Source: Thermoleophilia bacterium (GTDB taxonomy: Bacteria > Actinomycetota > Thermoleophilia > Gaiellales > Gaiellaceae). Taken from it: 64,000 nucleotides of DNA. Of this stretch, positions 24,116 through 32,601 are shown piece by piece. Numbering within the stretch: position 1 is the first letter of the stretch; each line of letters opens with the position of its first letter. A program made the translations under genes and the position numbers. The notes beneath the pieces were generated by a model, which ran no database searches, had not been told where the DNA came from, and was given only the letters and a program-made list of their open reading frames with translations. The stretch lies in the NCBI GenBank assembly GCA_020845695.1, contig JADLFG010000029.1, forward strand, positions 1 through 64,000, read 5' to 3'.

Positions 24116-24847
24116 ATGAAGACGACCGAGTTCCGACCCGTCCGCCCGACGCGCATCTCGGACAGCGTGGTCGAGCAGATCCGCGACGCGATCTTCCGCG
24201 GCGAGCTGCGCCCGGGCGACAGGCTGCCGAGCGAGCGCGACCTCGCGCTCCAGTTCGGCGTCAGCCGGGTCGCGATCCGCGACGGCCTGCGCACGCTCGA
24301 AGCGGGCGGTCTCGTTCGCGTCAAGACCGGCGGCGGCGGCGGCCCGTACATCGCGACGCCCGACGTCGAGTTGCTCTCCACCGCTTTCGGCAACCACCTG
24401 AAGCTGATCGGCGCGGAGTTTCCCGAGCTCGGCGAGGCCCGGCTCGCGATCGAGACGACCGCCGCCCGGCTCGCCTGCGAGCGCGCGACGAAGGAGGATC
24501 TCCGGGTGTTGCGGGCCGCCGTGGGGGACTCCGGCCAGCTGGCGAGCCAGGATCGACACGGCACCGCCGAGACCAGCGTCGACTTCCACACGGCCCTCGT
24601 CGCGGCGGCTCACAACCGCGCGCTCGAGGCGATGTTCCAGGCAATCCGGGCGCTGATGCGCGACGCCATCGAGCTGATCCACGCCCAGCTCGCGGACACG
24701 CCGGAGGTCGCGAGACGCGTTCACACCCAGCTCTACGAGGCGATCGCGGCGGGGGACGCGGAGACGGCGGTCCAGACGATGCGCGAGCATCTCTACGATT
24801 TCATCGACCGGGTCGAGCGAGTCCAGGGCGCGACCCCGGGGCCCTGA
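24116..24847 (+). CDS. GntR-family regulator, FadR subfamily
   Basis: A 243-residue regulator. The N-terminal winged helix is typical GntR (LRPGDRLPSERDLALQFGVSRVAIRDGLRTLEAGGLV). The rest is an all-helical FCD ligand domain, with metal-site histidines in DFHTALV and REHLYDF. FadR-type proteins bind palindromes and are released by organic acids or CoA thioesters. It is the only regulator inside the island and is the best candidate to bind the 17-bp motif found at five island promoters. Its own ATG follows TATCGT at 24099, and an ACGATAGT half-site lies on the reverse strand there, so autoregulation is possible. Confidence 0.9.
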   Translation: MKTTEFRPVRPTRISDSVVEQIRDAIFRGELRPGDRLPSERDLALQFGVSRVAIRDGLRTLEAGGLVRVKTGGGGGPYIATPDVELLSTAFGNHLKLIGAEFPELGEARLAIETTAARLACERATKEDLRVLRAAVGDSGQLASQDRHGTAETSVDFHTALVAAAHNRALEAMFQAIRALMRDAIELIHAQLADTPEVARRVHTQLYEAIAAGDAETAVQTMREHLYDFIDRVERVQGATPGP

Positions 24848-24859
24848 CCCGCGGACCTG

Positions 24860-25861
24860 TCAGCGCCGGCGCGTGGTGGCCAGGACCGTCCGCACGGCCG
24901 CTGCGATCCGTTCCGGGCTCGTCTCCAGCTCCCGCTCGAGCACGCGGCTGAACGGCACCGGCACGTCCGGGACGGTCACGCGCGCCGGGGGAGCCTGCAG
25001 GGCGTCGAATGCCTCCTCGGCGACGATCGCGGCGATCTCGGCGGCGACGCCGCAGCTGCGGTGACACTCGTCGACGACGACGAGCCGGCCCGTCCTGCCG
25101 ACCGATTCGAGAATCGTTGCCCGATCGAGCGGGACGATCGTCCGGGGGTCGACGACCTCCGCCTCGACACCCTCCCGCTCGAGCTGGTCGGCGGCCTCGA
25201 GCGCCTGGAGGACGGTGAGCGAGGTGGCCACGATCGTCACGTCGCGGCCGGCTCGCCTCACCTCGGCGCGGCCGAATGGAAGCTCGTACGGCCCCGCGGG
25301 CACCGGGCCTCGCACGGACATCAGCTTCGCATGGTCGATGAGCGCGACCGGGCTGTCGTCGAGGATTGCCGTTCGTAAGAGGCCCTTGACGTCGGCCGGG
25401 GACGAGGGCAGCGCGATGCGCAGGCCCGGCGTGTTCCAGAGCATCGCCTGCGGGCTGTGGGAATGCTGGGCGCCGCCGCCGCCGCGCAGGCCGTGGAGCA
25501 TGTGGAAGACAACCGGGAGCCTGATCCGCCCACCGCTCATGTAGATCGCGTTCGCCGCCTCATTGGCGACCTGGGGGAACGCCTGGAAGAGGAAGCTGGC
25601 GGTGGCGACGTCGACCATCACGCGCAGGCCGTTCATGGCGGCGCCGACGCCGAGGCCGCAGGCCGCGAGCTCCGCGCAAGGGGGGTCGAGCACGCGCTGC
25701 GGGTACGCGTCCCGGACCCGGTCGAAGTGGACCCGCAGCGGCCCGAGGCCGAGCACGTAGCTACCGACGATGACGAACGCGGGGTCCTCGGCCATCAGCC
25801 CGTCGAGCGCCTCGACGAGCGCCTCGGCGTAGGTGAGCTCCCGGGCGGGCGCGGCCGTCAC
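24860..25861 (-). CDS. Thiamine-dependent alpha-ketoacid dehydrogenase E1 beta (pair 1)
   Basis: A 333-residue E1 beta subunit of the pyruvate/acetoin/branched-chain dehydrogenase class: N-terminal LTYAEALVEALDGLMAEDP, the central LPVVFHMLHGLRGGGGAQHSHS loop, the AEVVDPRTIVPLD element and the C-terminal transketolase fold. Its GTG overlaps the stop of the E1 alpha gene upstream, so they are co-translated. The usual E1 beta sequence GEDV near residue 35 reads GSYV here, suggesting divergence from classical PDH. No lipoyl E2 or E3 is found nearby. Substrate unknown. Confidence 0.87.
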   Translation of the reverse strand: MTAAPARELTYAEALVEALDGLMAEDPAFVIVGSYVLGLGPLRVHFDRVRDAYPQRVLDPPCAELAACGLGVGAAMNGLRVMVDVATASFLFQAFPQVANEAANAIYMSGGRIRLPVVFHMLHGLRGGGGAQHSHSPQAMLWNTPGLRIALPSSPADVKGLLRTAILDDSPVALIDHAKLMSVRGPVPAGPYELPFGRAEVRRAGRDVTIVATSLTVLQALEAADQLEREGVEAEVVDPRTIVPLDRATILESVGRTGRLVVVDECHRSCGVAAEIAAIVAEEAFDALQAPPARVTVPDVPVPFSRVLERELETSPERIAAAVRTVLATTRRR

Positions 25862-26880
25862 GCGAACACGCCCTCGAACGCGCTGGCCGGGTCGGGGTCG
25901 GGGCTCGAGAGCGCGAAGTCGACGGCCGCCTCGACCGCGGCCCGGGCGTCCGCGTCGATCTGCTCGAGCCGAGCGCGGGTGACGACCTCGTCCGCGACCA
26001 GCTCGCGCGCGAAGCGCATGAGCCCGTCGCGATCCCGGTACCAGGCGACGAGCTCCGCGGGAGCCGACTGCGGCTCCCAGGCGAAGCGAAGCTCCGTCCC
26101 CCCTCCGGGGAGCTCGGGCCAGAGCGGATTGCTGCCGGGCCAGCGGACGACGATCGGCTCGACGAAGGTCGGGCCAGCACCGGCGCGAGCCCGGGCGACC
26201 GCCTCGCTGACGGCGGCAAATACGGCGCCGGCGTCGCTCCCGTCGACGGAGACGGCGGGTACGCCCACCGAGCGGGGGATGTCAGCGAGATCACCGGCCG
26301 CGGTGACGGAGCCCGGGTAGCCACCGGCCGCGGCTCCGAGCGCCTCGGTCGTGTTGTTCTCGCACACGAAGACGGCCGGAACGCGGAAGAGCGCCGCGGT
26401 GTTCAGGGCCTCGAAGGCGGCTCCCTCCTCCATCGCGCCATCGCCGAAGAACGCGAGGACAACCTGGTCGCGTCCGAGCTTCTGCGCGGCGAGCGCGGCT
26501 CCGGCGGCGATGGGTAGCACGCCTCCGACCATCCCCGAGGTGTGCGGCACGCCAAGCTCGGGCGCCGAGGCGTGGATGGTGCCGGCCTTCCCGGCGTTGA
26601 GGCCGGTCGCCTTACCGAGGATCTCGGCGAGCAGCGCCCCCGGGTCGGCCCCGCGCCCCAGCAGGTGCCCGTGGTTGCGGTGGGTCGGAAAGACGAGGTC
26701 GGACGGGCGTAGCGCCCGCAGCGCGGGCAGGCCGATCGTCTCCTGCCCGACGTAGACGTGGTAGTGGCCGAAGGACACGCCGCTCTCGGCCAGACGGATC
26801 AGCCGCTCCTCGAAGCGGCGGACGAGCAGCATCCGCCCGAGCAGGGCGTCGAGCTCGGCTGGCGGCAGGTCGGGCAGCAT
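25858..26880 (-). CDS. Thiamine-dependent alpha-ketoacid dehydrogenase E1 alpha (pair 1)
   Basis: A 340-residue E1 alpha subunit. It binds thiamine diphosphate through the motif that starts GDG (FFGDGAMEEGAAFEALN) and ends CENN about 28 residues on. LLLVRRFEERLIRLAESG at the N-terminus and the phase HNHGHLLGRG-like loop are typical. ATG at 26880 is chosen; a longer frame reaching 26955 would run into the operator at 26942-26958. The promoter (TTGACG-N17-TACTTA read on this strand) overlaps that operator. The transcript carries pair 1 only and ends before the fadR gene. Confidence 0.87.
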   Translation of the reverse strand: MLPDLPPAELDALLGRMLLVRRFEERLIRLAESGVSFGHYHVYVGQETIGLPALRALRPSDLVFPTHRNHGHLLGRGADPGALLAEILGKATGLNAGKAGTIHASAPELGVPHTSGMVGGVLPIAAGAALAAQKLGRDQVVLAFFGDGAMEEGAAFEALNTAALFRVPAVFVCENNTTEALGAAAGGYPGSVTAAGDLADIPRSVGVPAVSVDGSDAGAVFAAVSEAVARARAGAGPTFVEPIVVRWPGSNPLWPELPGGGTELRFAWEPQSAPAELVAWYRDRDGLMRFARELVADEVVTRARLEQIDADARAAVEAAVDFALSSPDPDPASAFEGVFA

Positions 26881-26941
26881 CAGGCGAGCGCCCACACTCG
26901 CATACGGGCGTGGCTGCGGCCAGGACAAGCACGCATGGTTT

Positions 26942-26958
26942 GGTCTAAGTATCATGCC
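26942..26958. promoter_or_regulatory. Island operator between the two E1 pairs (site E)
   Basis: On the reverse strand the 17-mer is GGCATGATACTTAGACC. It begins exactly 10 bases after a TTGACG -35 box and overlaps the -10 TACTTA, giving the same geometry as sites B and C. It controls the leftward E1 pair directly and lies 45 bases before the rightward pair. Confidence 0.6.
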
Positions 26959-27002
26959 ACCGATCTGGCGTCAACCGACAGAGACACGAGGACCGGCGGG
27001 GG

Positions 27003-27992
27003 ATGGGCGCGGAGGCTGAAGGCGACGTTCGGGACGCGGACGACCTGGAAACCCACCGGGCGCTGCTGGCCGCGATGTGGCTCGCCAGAGCGTTCGAGGA
27101 GCGCGTCTCCGAGTTGTTCTCCGAGGGCCTGATCGACGGGCTGCTCCATCTCGGGATCGGTCAGGAGGCGGTATCGGTCGGGGGCTCGACCGCGCTCGAC
27201 GCCCGGGATCTCCTCTACGTTCACCACCGCGCGCACGGGCATGCGGTGGCGAGAGGAGCAGATCTCGCGCGTCTGCTCGCCGAGCTCGCGGGGCGCGCAA
27301 CGGGCTACTGCGGGGGCAAGGGCGGCTCGATGCACATCGCCGCCCCCGAAGTGGGCGTGATGACAGCATCCGGAATCGTCGGCGGCCAGATCCCGCTCGC
27401 TCTGGGAGCGGCGCTCGTCTGCCAGCGGGCCGGAGACGGCCGCGTGGCCGCGTGCTTCTTCGGCGACGGCGCCGGCCAAACCGGATCGTTTCACGAATCG
27501 CTCAACCTCGCTGCTCTGTGGCGGTTGCCCGCCGTGCTCATCTGCGAGAACAACGGCTGGGCGGAGTTCACGCCGCTCTCGGCTCACACGCCGGTCGAGC
27601 GGCTTGCGCGCCACGCGGAGACCTACGGGATCGATGCCGTCACGGTCGACGGGAACGACGTCCTCGCGGTCCGCGACGCGGTCGCAGGCGCGGCGGAGCG
27701 CGCGAGGGGGGGTGACGGGCCGGCGTTCGTCGAATGTCTGACGAAGCGGCTGAGAGGTCACTACGAGGGCGATCCAGCCAGGTATCGCGAGCTGTCGGCG
27801 GTTGCGGAGTGGAAGCGCCAGGATCCGCTTCAGCGCTTCCAGCGGCTGCTTGCCGAGCACGGTGGGGGGGGCGACCTGGAGGAGTACGAGCGCGCGGCGC
27901 GAGCGCGCGTGGACGCCGCAGCACGCGAGGCGCTGGCCGCGCCCTGGCCCGATGCGGGCGAGGTCATGACGGATGTGGACGCCGATGCCTGA
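27003..27992 (+). CDS. Thiamine-dependent alpha-ketoacid dehydrogenase E1 alpha (pair 2)
   Basis: A 329-residue E1 alpha subunit, divergent from pair 1. The thiamine motif runs from FFGDGAGQTGSFHESLN to CENNGW, and the GGKGGSMHIA loop is that of acetoin-dehydrogenase-type E1 alpha. It is the first gene of a likely operon running through a second E1 beta and a complete Liv-type transporter. Its C-terminus (EVMTDVDADA) overlaps the start of E1 beta. Acetoin dehydrogenase is possible but lacks its usual E2, E3 and AcoX partners here. Confidence 0.88.
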   Translation: MGAEAEGDVRDADDLETHRALLAAMWLARAFEERVSELFSEGLIDGLLHLGIGQEAVSVGGSTALDARDLLYVHHRAHGHAVARGADLARLLAELAGRATGYCGGKGGSMHIAAPEVGVMTASGIVGGQIPLALGAALVCQRAGDGRVAACFFGDGAGQTGSFHESLNLAALWRLPAVLICENNGWAEFTPLSAHTPVERLARHAETYGIDAVTVDGNDVLAVRDAVAGAAERARGGDGPAFVECLTKRLRGHYEGDPARYRELSAVAEWKRQDPLQRFQRLLAEHGGGGDLEEYERAARARVDAAAREALAAPWPDAGEVMTDVDADA

Positions 27993-28998
27993 GCTGCGCG
28001 TTGTCGACGCGATCAACGAGGCGCTCGCGTGCGAGCTCGAGTGCGATCCGGCGGTGCTGCTCCTCGGCGAGGACGTCGCCCTCGGCGGGCCGTTCGGCGC
28101 CACGGCCGGCCTGGCCGAGCGCTTCGGTGAGGACCGGGTGCGCAACACGCCGATCAGCGAGGCGACGGTGATGGGTCTCGCGGTCGGCGCCGCCACGGCC
28201 GGCGCACGCCCGGTGGTCGAGGTGATGTTCGCGGACTTCCTCACGCTCGGCATGGATCAGCTCGTCAACCACGCCGCGAAGCTGCGCTACATGACCGGCG
28301 GGCAACTCGCCGTCCCGCTCACCGTCCGCTCGACGTTCGGGGCCGGCGGCGGCTGGGGCGCGCACCACTCCCAGAGCCTCGAGGCGTGGCTCGCGCACGT
28401 GCCGGGCCTGAAGGTCGGGCTGCCCTCCTGTCCCGCGGACGCGTGGGGCATCCTGCGGGCCGCGATCCGCGACGACGGCCCCGTGGTCGTGCTCGAGCAC
28501 CGCGGTCTCTACTTCGCCCGCGGCGAGGTGAGCACCGCGGGTGAGCCGCTGCCGCTCGGGCGGGCCGCTGTGCGCAGGCAGGGGCGCGACGCCACCGTGG
28601 TCGCGCTCGCGCGCATGGTGCCCGCAGCACTGGAGGCGGCCGCGCGGCTCGCCGTGGACGGGATCGAGATCGAGGTGATCGATCCGCGGACGCTCGTTCC
28701 GCTCGACCTGGATCTGATCACCGCCTCGGTGCGGCGAACACACCGGCTGGTCGTCGCTCACGAGGCCGTGATCCCGTGGGGACCCGGCGCCGAGATCGCG
28801 GCGCTCGTGCAGGAGGCAGCGTTCGACGATCTCGACCACCCGGTGCTTCGGGTCGGCGCGCCACGAGCTCCCGTGCCGGCGAGCCCCGCGCTCGAGCGCG
28901 TCTACCTGCCGGATGCGGACGGGATCGAGGTCGCGGTGCGGTCGGCTCTCGCCCGGGCTTCGGTGGATTCGAGCCGGGATCTCCGCGCGGTCCCCTGA
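27985..28998 (+). CDS. Thiamine-dependent alpha-ketoacid dehydrogenase E1 beta (pair 2)
   Basis: A 337-residue E1 beta subunit with the classical opening MPELRVVDAINEAL, then LLLGEDVALGGPFGAT, RNTPISEATVMGLAVGAA and the VEVMFADFLTLGMDQLVNHAAK block. ATG at 27985 gives the family's usual N-terminus; an upstream ATG at 27973 would add four residues. It overlaps the E1 alpha stop. With E1 alpha it would decarboxylate a 2-oxoacid or cleave a diketone or acetoin-like compound, passing the product to a lipoyl E2 encoded elsewhere. Confidence 0.88.
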   Translation: MPELRVVDAINEALACELECDPAVLLLGEDVALGGPFGATAGLAERFGEDRVRNTPISEATVMGLAVGAATAGARPVVEVMFADFLTLGMDQLVNHAAKLRYMTGGQLAVPLTVRSTFGAGGGWGAHHSQSLEAWLAHVPGLKVGLPSCPADAWGILRAAIRDDGPVVVLEHRGLYFARGEVSTAGEPLPLGRAAVRRQGRDATVVALARMVPAALEAAARLAVDGIEIEVIDPRTLVPLDLDLITASVRRTHRLVVAHEAVIPWGPGAEIAALVQEAAFDDLDHPVLRVGAPRAPVPASPALERVYLPDADGIEVAVRSALARASVDSSRDLRAVP

Positions 28999-29178
28999 TG
29001 AGGGCGCGCCACGGTCAGCGGCCGGCGGCCGCCGAGCAGGCACCGTGCCCGGCGCCGGTGCGCCCGGACCGCCCGTCCGTCACGCGGCAATCGCTCGGGT
29101 CGGTCGCGTCGCCGCCGTTCCGACCGGTGGCAGCGCTCGACAGGATCTCCGGCGAGGGCTGAGGGCCGGGCTGCTCCC

Positions 29179-29955
29179 ATGGCGACGCCGGCTTCCTATC
29201 TCGAGGTCGAGGACGTTCGGGTCAGCTTCGGCGGCGTGCACGCGCTCGACGGTGCGAGCGTCGAAGCCGGGGAGGGCGAGATCTGCGGTCTGATCGGTCC
29301 CAACGGGGCCGGGAAGACGACGTTGTTCAACTGCGTCAGCGGCCTCTACCGACCGCAGGGCGGACGGATCAGGCTCGGCGGCGAGCCGCTCACCGGGCTG
29401 GCGCCCCACCAGATTGCCGCGCGCGGCGTTGCCCGGACGTTCCAGAACGTCGCTCTTTTCCCCTCGCTGTCGGTGGTCGAGAACGTGCTCGTCGGGGCGC
29501 ACGTGCACGGCCGGGCGGGGTTCTGCTCGAGCCCGCTGCTGCTCCGGCGCGTGGCGCGTGAGGAGCGGCAACTCCGCGCCGCTGCGTTCGGGCTGCTCGA
29601 TCGGCTCGGGATCGCGTGGGCGGCGCACCACCGTGTGGGCGAGCTCCCGCACGGGACGCAGAAGCGGGTCGAGCTCGCGCGGGCTCTGGCTGCCAGGCCG
29701 CGGTTGCTCCTGCTCGACGAGCCGGCGACCGGCCTGACCCGTGGCGAGGTCGACGAGCTCGTCCGCCTCTTGCGCGAGTTGCGCGCGGAGTTCGGCCTGA
29801 CGATCCTGCTCGTCGAGCACCACATGGGCCTCGTCATGAAGGTCTGCGACCGAGTCGTGGTGCTGCATCTCGGCCGGGAGATCGCCGACGGCCTGCCGCA
29901 AGCCGTGCAGACCGATCCGGCGGTGATCAGCGCTTACCTCGGGAGCACGACGTGA
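29179..29955 (+). CDS. Branched-chain-type ABC transporter ATPase (LivG-like)
   Basis: A 258-residue ATPase: Walker A GPNGAGKTT, signature ELPHGTQKRVELARAL (a weak variant of LSGGQ), Walker B LLLLDEPATGL, and the LivG-type C-terminal LGREIADG. It works with the neighbouring LivF-like ATPase and two permeases for uptake of amino acids, amides or aromatic/carboxylic acids. It lies 180 bases after the E1 beta gene, possibly in the same transcript. Confidence 0.92.
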   Translation: MATPASYLEVEDVRVSFGGVHALDGASVEAGEGEICGLIGPNGAGKTTLFNCVSGLYRPQGGRIRLGGEPLTGLAPHQIAARGVARTFQNVALFPSLSVVENVLVGAHVHGRAGFCSSPLLLRRVAREERQLRAAAFGLLDRLGIAWAAHHRVGELPHGTQKRVELARALAARPRLLLLDEPATGLTRGEVDELVRLLRELRAEFGLTILLVEHHMGLVMKVCDRVVVLHLGREIADGLPQAVQTDPAVISAYLGSTT

Positions 29956-30659
29956 GCGTGCTCGAGGTCCACGACTTGCGCACGGGTTACGGATCGGTGC
30001 CGGTGATCCATGGAATCGACCTGACGGTCGAAGCGGGAGAGATCGTCGTCATCCTGGGCGCGAACGGCGCGGGTAAGACAACGATTCTGCGCGCGCTGTG
30101 TGGCATGTTGGCGCGCGCGGGACGGGTCCTGCTCGAGGGCCGAGACGTGACCGCGAGCTCGACCGCAAGCCTCGTTCGCCTGGGGGTTGCCCACGTGCCC
30201 CAGGGCCGGGGCACGTTCGTGGACCTCACCGTCGAGGAGAACCTGCTGCTCGGCGCGTACGTCCGCGACGATCGGGACGTACGAGCGGATGTCGAGTACT
30301 GGTACGAGCGCTTCCCGCGCCTCGGCGAGCGACGGCGCCAGCCGGCAGGCAGCCTGAGCGGCGGCGAGCAGCAGATGCTCGCGATCGCGCGCGCCCTGAT
30401 GCTGCGCCCCCGCCTGCTCCTCTGTGACGAGCCGTCACTCGGGCTGGCGCCGGTGGTCACGAGGGAGGCATTCGTGACTCTCGCCGAGATCAACGCCGCC
30501 GTCGGGACGAGCATGCTTCTCGTCGAGCAGGACGCGGCGCTCGCGCTTGGCATCGCGAGCCGCGGGTACGTGATCGAGTCCGGCATCATCGCGACGAGCG
30601 GCACGGCGGCGCAGCTCGCCGCCACCGACTCCATCCGCCGCGCCTACCTGGGCGTCTGA
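29952..30659 (+). CDS. Branched-chain-type ABC transporter ATPase (LivF-like)
   Basis: A 235-residue ATPase with Walker A GANGAGKTT, Q-loop HVPQGRGTF, signature GSLSGGEQQMLAIARALM and Walker B LLLCDEPSLGLAP. GTG at 29952 overlaps the stop of the LivG-like gene. The pair forms the cytoplasmic engine of the transporter. Confidence 0.92.
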   Translation: MSVLEVHDLRTGYGSVPVIHGIDLTVEAGEIVVILGANGAGKTTILRALCGMLARAGRVLLEGRDVTASSTASLVRLGVAHVPQGRGTFVDLTVEENLLLGAYVRDDRDVRADVEYWYERFPRLGERRRQPAGSLSGGEQQMLAIARALMLRPRLLLCDEPSLGLAPVVTREAFVTLAEINAAVGTSMLLVEQDAALALGIASRGYVIESGIIATSGTAAQLAATDSIRRAYLGV

Positions 30660-30660
30660 C

Positions 30661-31542
30661 ATGCAGCTGTTCTTCCAGCAGATCGTCGACGGGCTGACGG
30701 CCGGGTCCGTGTATGCGGCGCTCGCGCTCGCGCTGGTGCTCGTGTACCGCGGAACCGGGATCGTCAACTTCGGCCAGGGAGAGATGGGGACGCTCTCAAC
30801 CTACTTCGCGTGGCAGCTGACGGCCTGGGGAATCCCGGTCTGGGCCGCGGTCGGCGCGGCGATGGCGACAGCCTTCCTCGGCGCCTGCGTCGTCTTTCTC
30901 GCCCTCATTCTCCCGCTCTCCAGGCGACCGCTTCTGACCGTCGTCACCGCGACGCTGGGACTCATGCTGGCATGCAACAGCGTTGCGCTCTGGGTCTGGG
31001 GTGCGCTCCCGCAGAGCTTCCCGTCGCTGTTCCCCGACAGGGTGTGGGCTGTCGCCGGCGTCAGGTTCACGGCGACGGCTGTCGGTAATCTCGGAGCTCT
31101 GCTCTGCGTCGCCGCGCTCCTCTTCGTGCTCTTCGAGCGCACGAAGATCGGTCTCGGGTTGCGGGGGGCGACGTCGAACCCCGAGTCGGCGAGCCTCGTC
31201 GGTCTCCGCGTCCGGCAGATGCACATGCTCGGGTGGGGGCTGGCCGCTGCCGTAGGCGCCCTGGCGGGCGCGCTCGTCGCCCCGAAGCTGTTCCTCACCC
31301 CGGACATGATGCTTGCCGTTCTCCTCTACGGCGTCGCGGCGGCGGTGCTCGGGGGCTTCGACAGTCCGGTGGGAGCGATCGCGGGGGGGCTTCTGATCGG
31401 GGTGGTCGAGAGCCTGGTCGGCACCTACGTCGATCCGATCGGCGCCGAGCTGAAGGTCGCTGTCGCGCTGGTCGTGATCTTCGTCTTCCTGCTCGTCCGC
31501 CCCCAGGGCCTGCTCGGGCGCCGCAAGGTGGTCAAGGTATGA
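30661..31542 (+). CDS. Branched-chain-type ABC permease (LivH-like)
   Basis: A 293-residue inner-membrane permease with about eight hydrophobic helices. Characteristic are the opening FFQQIVDGLTAGSVYAALALALVLVYRGTGIVNFGQGEMG and the coupling region LRVRQMHMLGWGLAAAVGALAG, written here in shorter pieces: GLTAGSVYAALALAL, TGIVNFGQGEMG and VRQMHMLGWGLAAAVG. It starts two bases after the LivF-like stop and overlaps the next permease. Confidence 0.92.
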   Translation: MQLFFQQIVDGLTAGSVYAALALALVLVYRGTGIVNFGQGEMGTLSTYFAWQLTAWGIPVWAAVGAAMATAFLGACVVFLALILPLSRRPLLTVVTATLGLMLACNSVALWVWGALPQSFPSLFPDRVWAVAGVRFTATAVGNLGALLCVAALLFVLFERTKIGLGLRGATSNPESASLVGLRVRQMHMLGWGLAAAVGALAGALVAPKLFLTPDMMLAVLLYGVAAAVLGGFDSPVGAIAGGLLIGVVESLVGTYVDPIGAELKVAVALVVIFVFLLVRPQGLLGRRKVVKV

Positions 31543-32582
31543 CGACGCTTCGAGCGCTCGACGCCGCGGGGCCCGGACGGTCGTTCCGGGCGATCGCTCT
31601 GGGGGGGTGCGCCGGCGTGCTGGTCGCGCTGCCCTTCCTGCTCTCCGGCTTTCGCACGTTCCAGCTCACCCTCGCGATTGCGTACGCGCTCGCCTGCCTC
31701 GGACTCACCGTCCTGATCGGCTACAGCGGCCAGGTCTCGCTCGCCCAGGGCGCGTTCTTCGGGGTCGGCGCCTACTCGGCAGCGATCCTGATCGACCGGG
31801 GTGAGGTCCCGATTCTCTTGACGCTACCGGCAGCCGCTGCGATCTGTTTCGTCGCCGGTTTCCTGTTTGGCATTCCCGCCCTGCGGCTGGGCGTCCTCCA
31901 GTTGGCGCTCGTCACGTTCGGCCTGAGCGTCGTTCTGCCCCGCCTGCTCCTGAAGCTCGACTGGCTCACCGGGGGTTCCAAGGGGATCCTGATCGAGCCG
32001 CCCGCTCCTCCGTCCTGGCTCGGCCTCTCCGCGGATCGCTACCGGTACCTGCTCGCTCTCCTCGTTGCTGCTCTCGTCTTCTTCGCCGGCTCGAGGCTGA
32101 TGCGTGGGCGCGTCGGACGCTCGCTGCTCGCGATCCACGACCACCAGGTCGCGGCGGAGTCGTTCGGGATCAATGTCACCTGGGCGAAATCGCTGGCCTT
32201 CGCCTACGGCAGCGCCTTCGCGGGAGTAGGCGGCGCGCTGTTCGCCTGGATGACGGGCTTCGTGGCGGCCGAGTCCTTTCCGCCCCTGCTCTCGATCAGC
32301 ATCCTTGCCGGCGCTGTCATCGGGGGGATCACCGCGGTTGTCGGCGCAGCCATTGGCGGTCTCTTCATCCAGTTCGTCCCGGCCTGGGCATCGGACGTCA
32401 ACCCGGCGCTTTCGGGGTTGATCTACGGGGGCGCGCTCGCCCTCGTGCTCGTTCTACTCCCGGGCGGAGCGGCGGGCCTGCTCACCGGCAGCGGTCGCCG
32501 GCTCGCGCGCGGGATCTTGCACCTCCGGGCTATGAGGTCGCTGCCGCGGCCCGGGGGTGCCCGGACGACGGGGCAGCGGTAA
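31539..32582 (+). CDS. Branched-chain-type ABC permease (LivM-like)
   Basis: A 347-residue second permease with the LivM landmarks LTVLIGYSGQVSLAQGAFFGVGAY, given here as IGYSGQVSLAQGAF, and the cytoplasmic loop IHDHQVAAESFGINVTWAK that meets the ATPases. ATG at 31539 overlaps the LivH stop. The C-terminal tail after the last helix is basic and unusually long. Confidence 0.91.
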   Translation: MTTLRALDAAGPGRSFRAIALGGCAGVLVALPFLLSGFRTFQLTLAIAYALACLGLTVLIGYSGQVSLAQGAFFGVGAYSAAILIDRGEVPILLTLPAAAAICFVAGFLFGIPALRLGVLQLALVTFGLSVVLPRLLLKLDWLTGGSKGILIEPPAPPSWLGLSADRYRYLLALLVAALVFFAGSRLMRGRVGRSLLAIHDHQVAAESFGINVTWAKSLAFAYGSAFAGVGGALFAWMTGFVAAESFPPLLSISILAGAVIGGITAVVGAAIGGLFIQFVPAWASDVNPALSGLIYGGALALVLVLLPGGAAGLLTGSGRRLARGILHLRAMRSLPRPGGARTTGQR

Positions 32583-32601
32583 TCCACACGAAGGAGGAAT
32601 C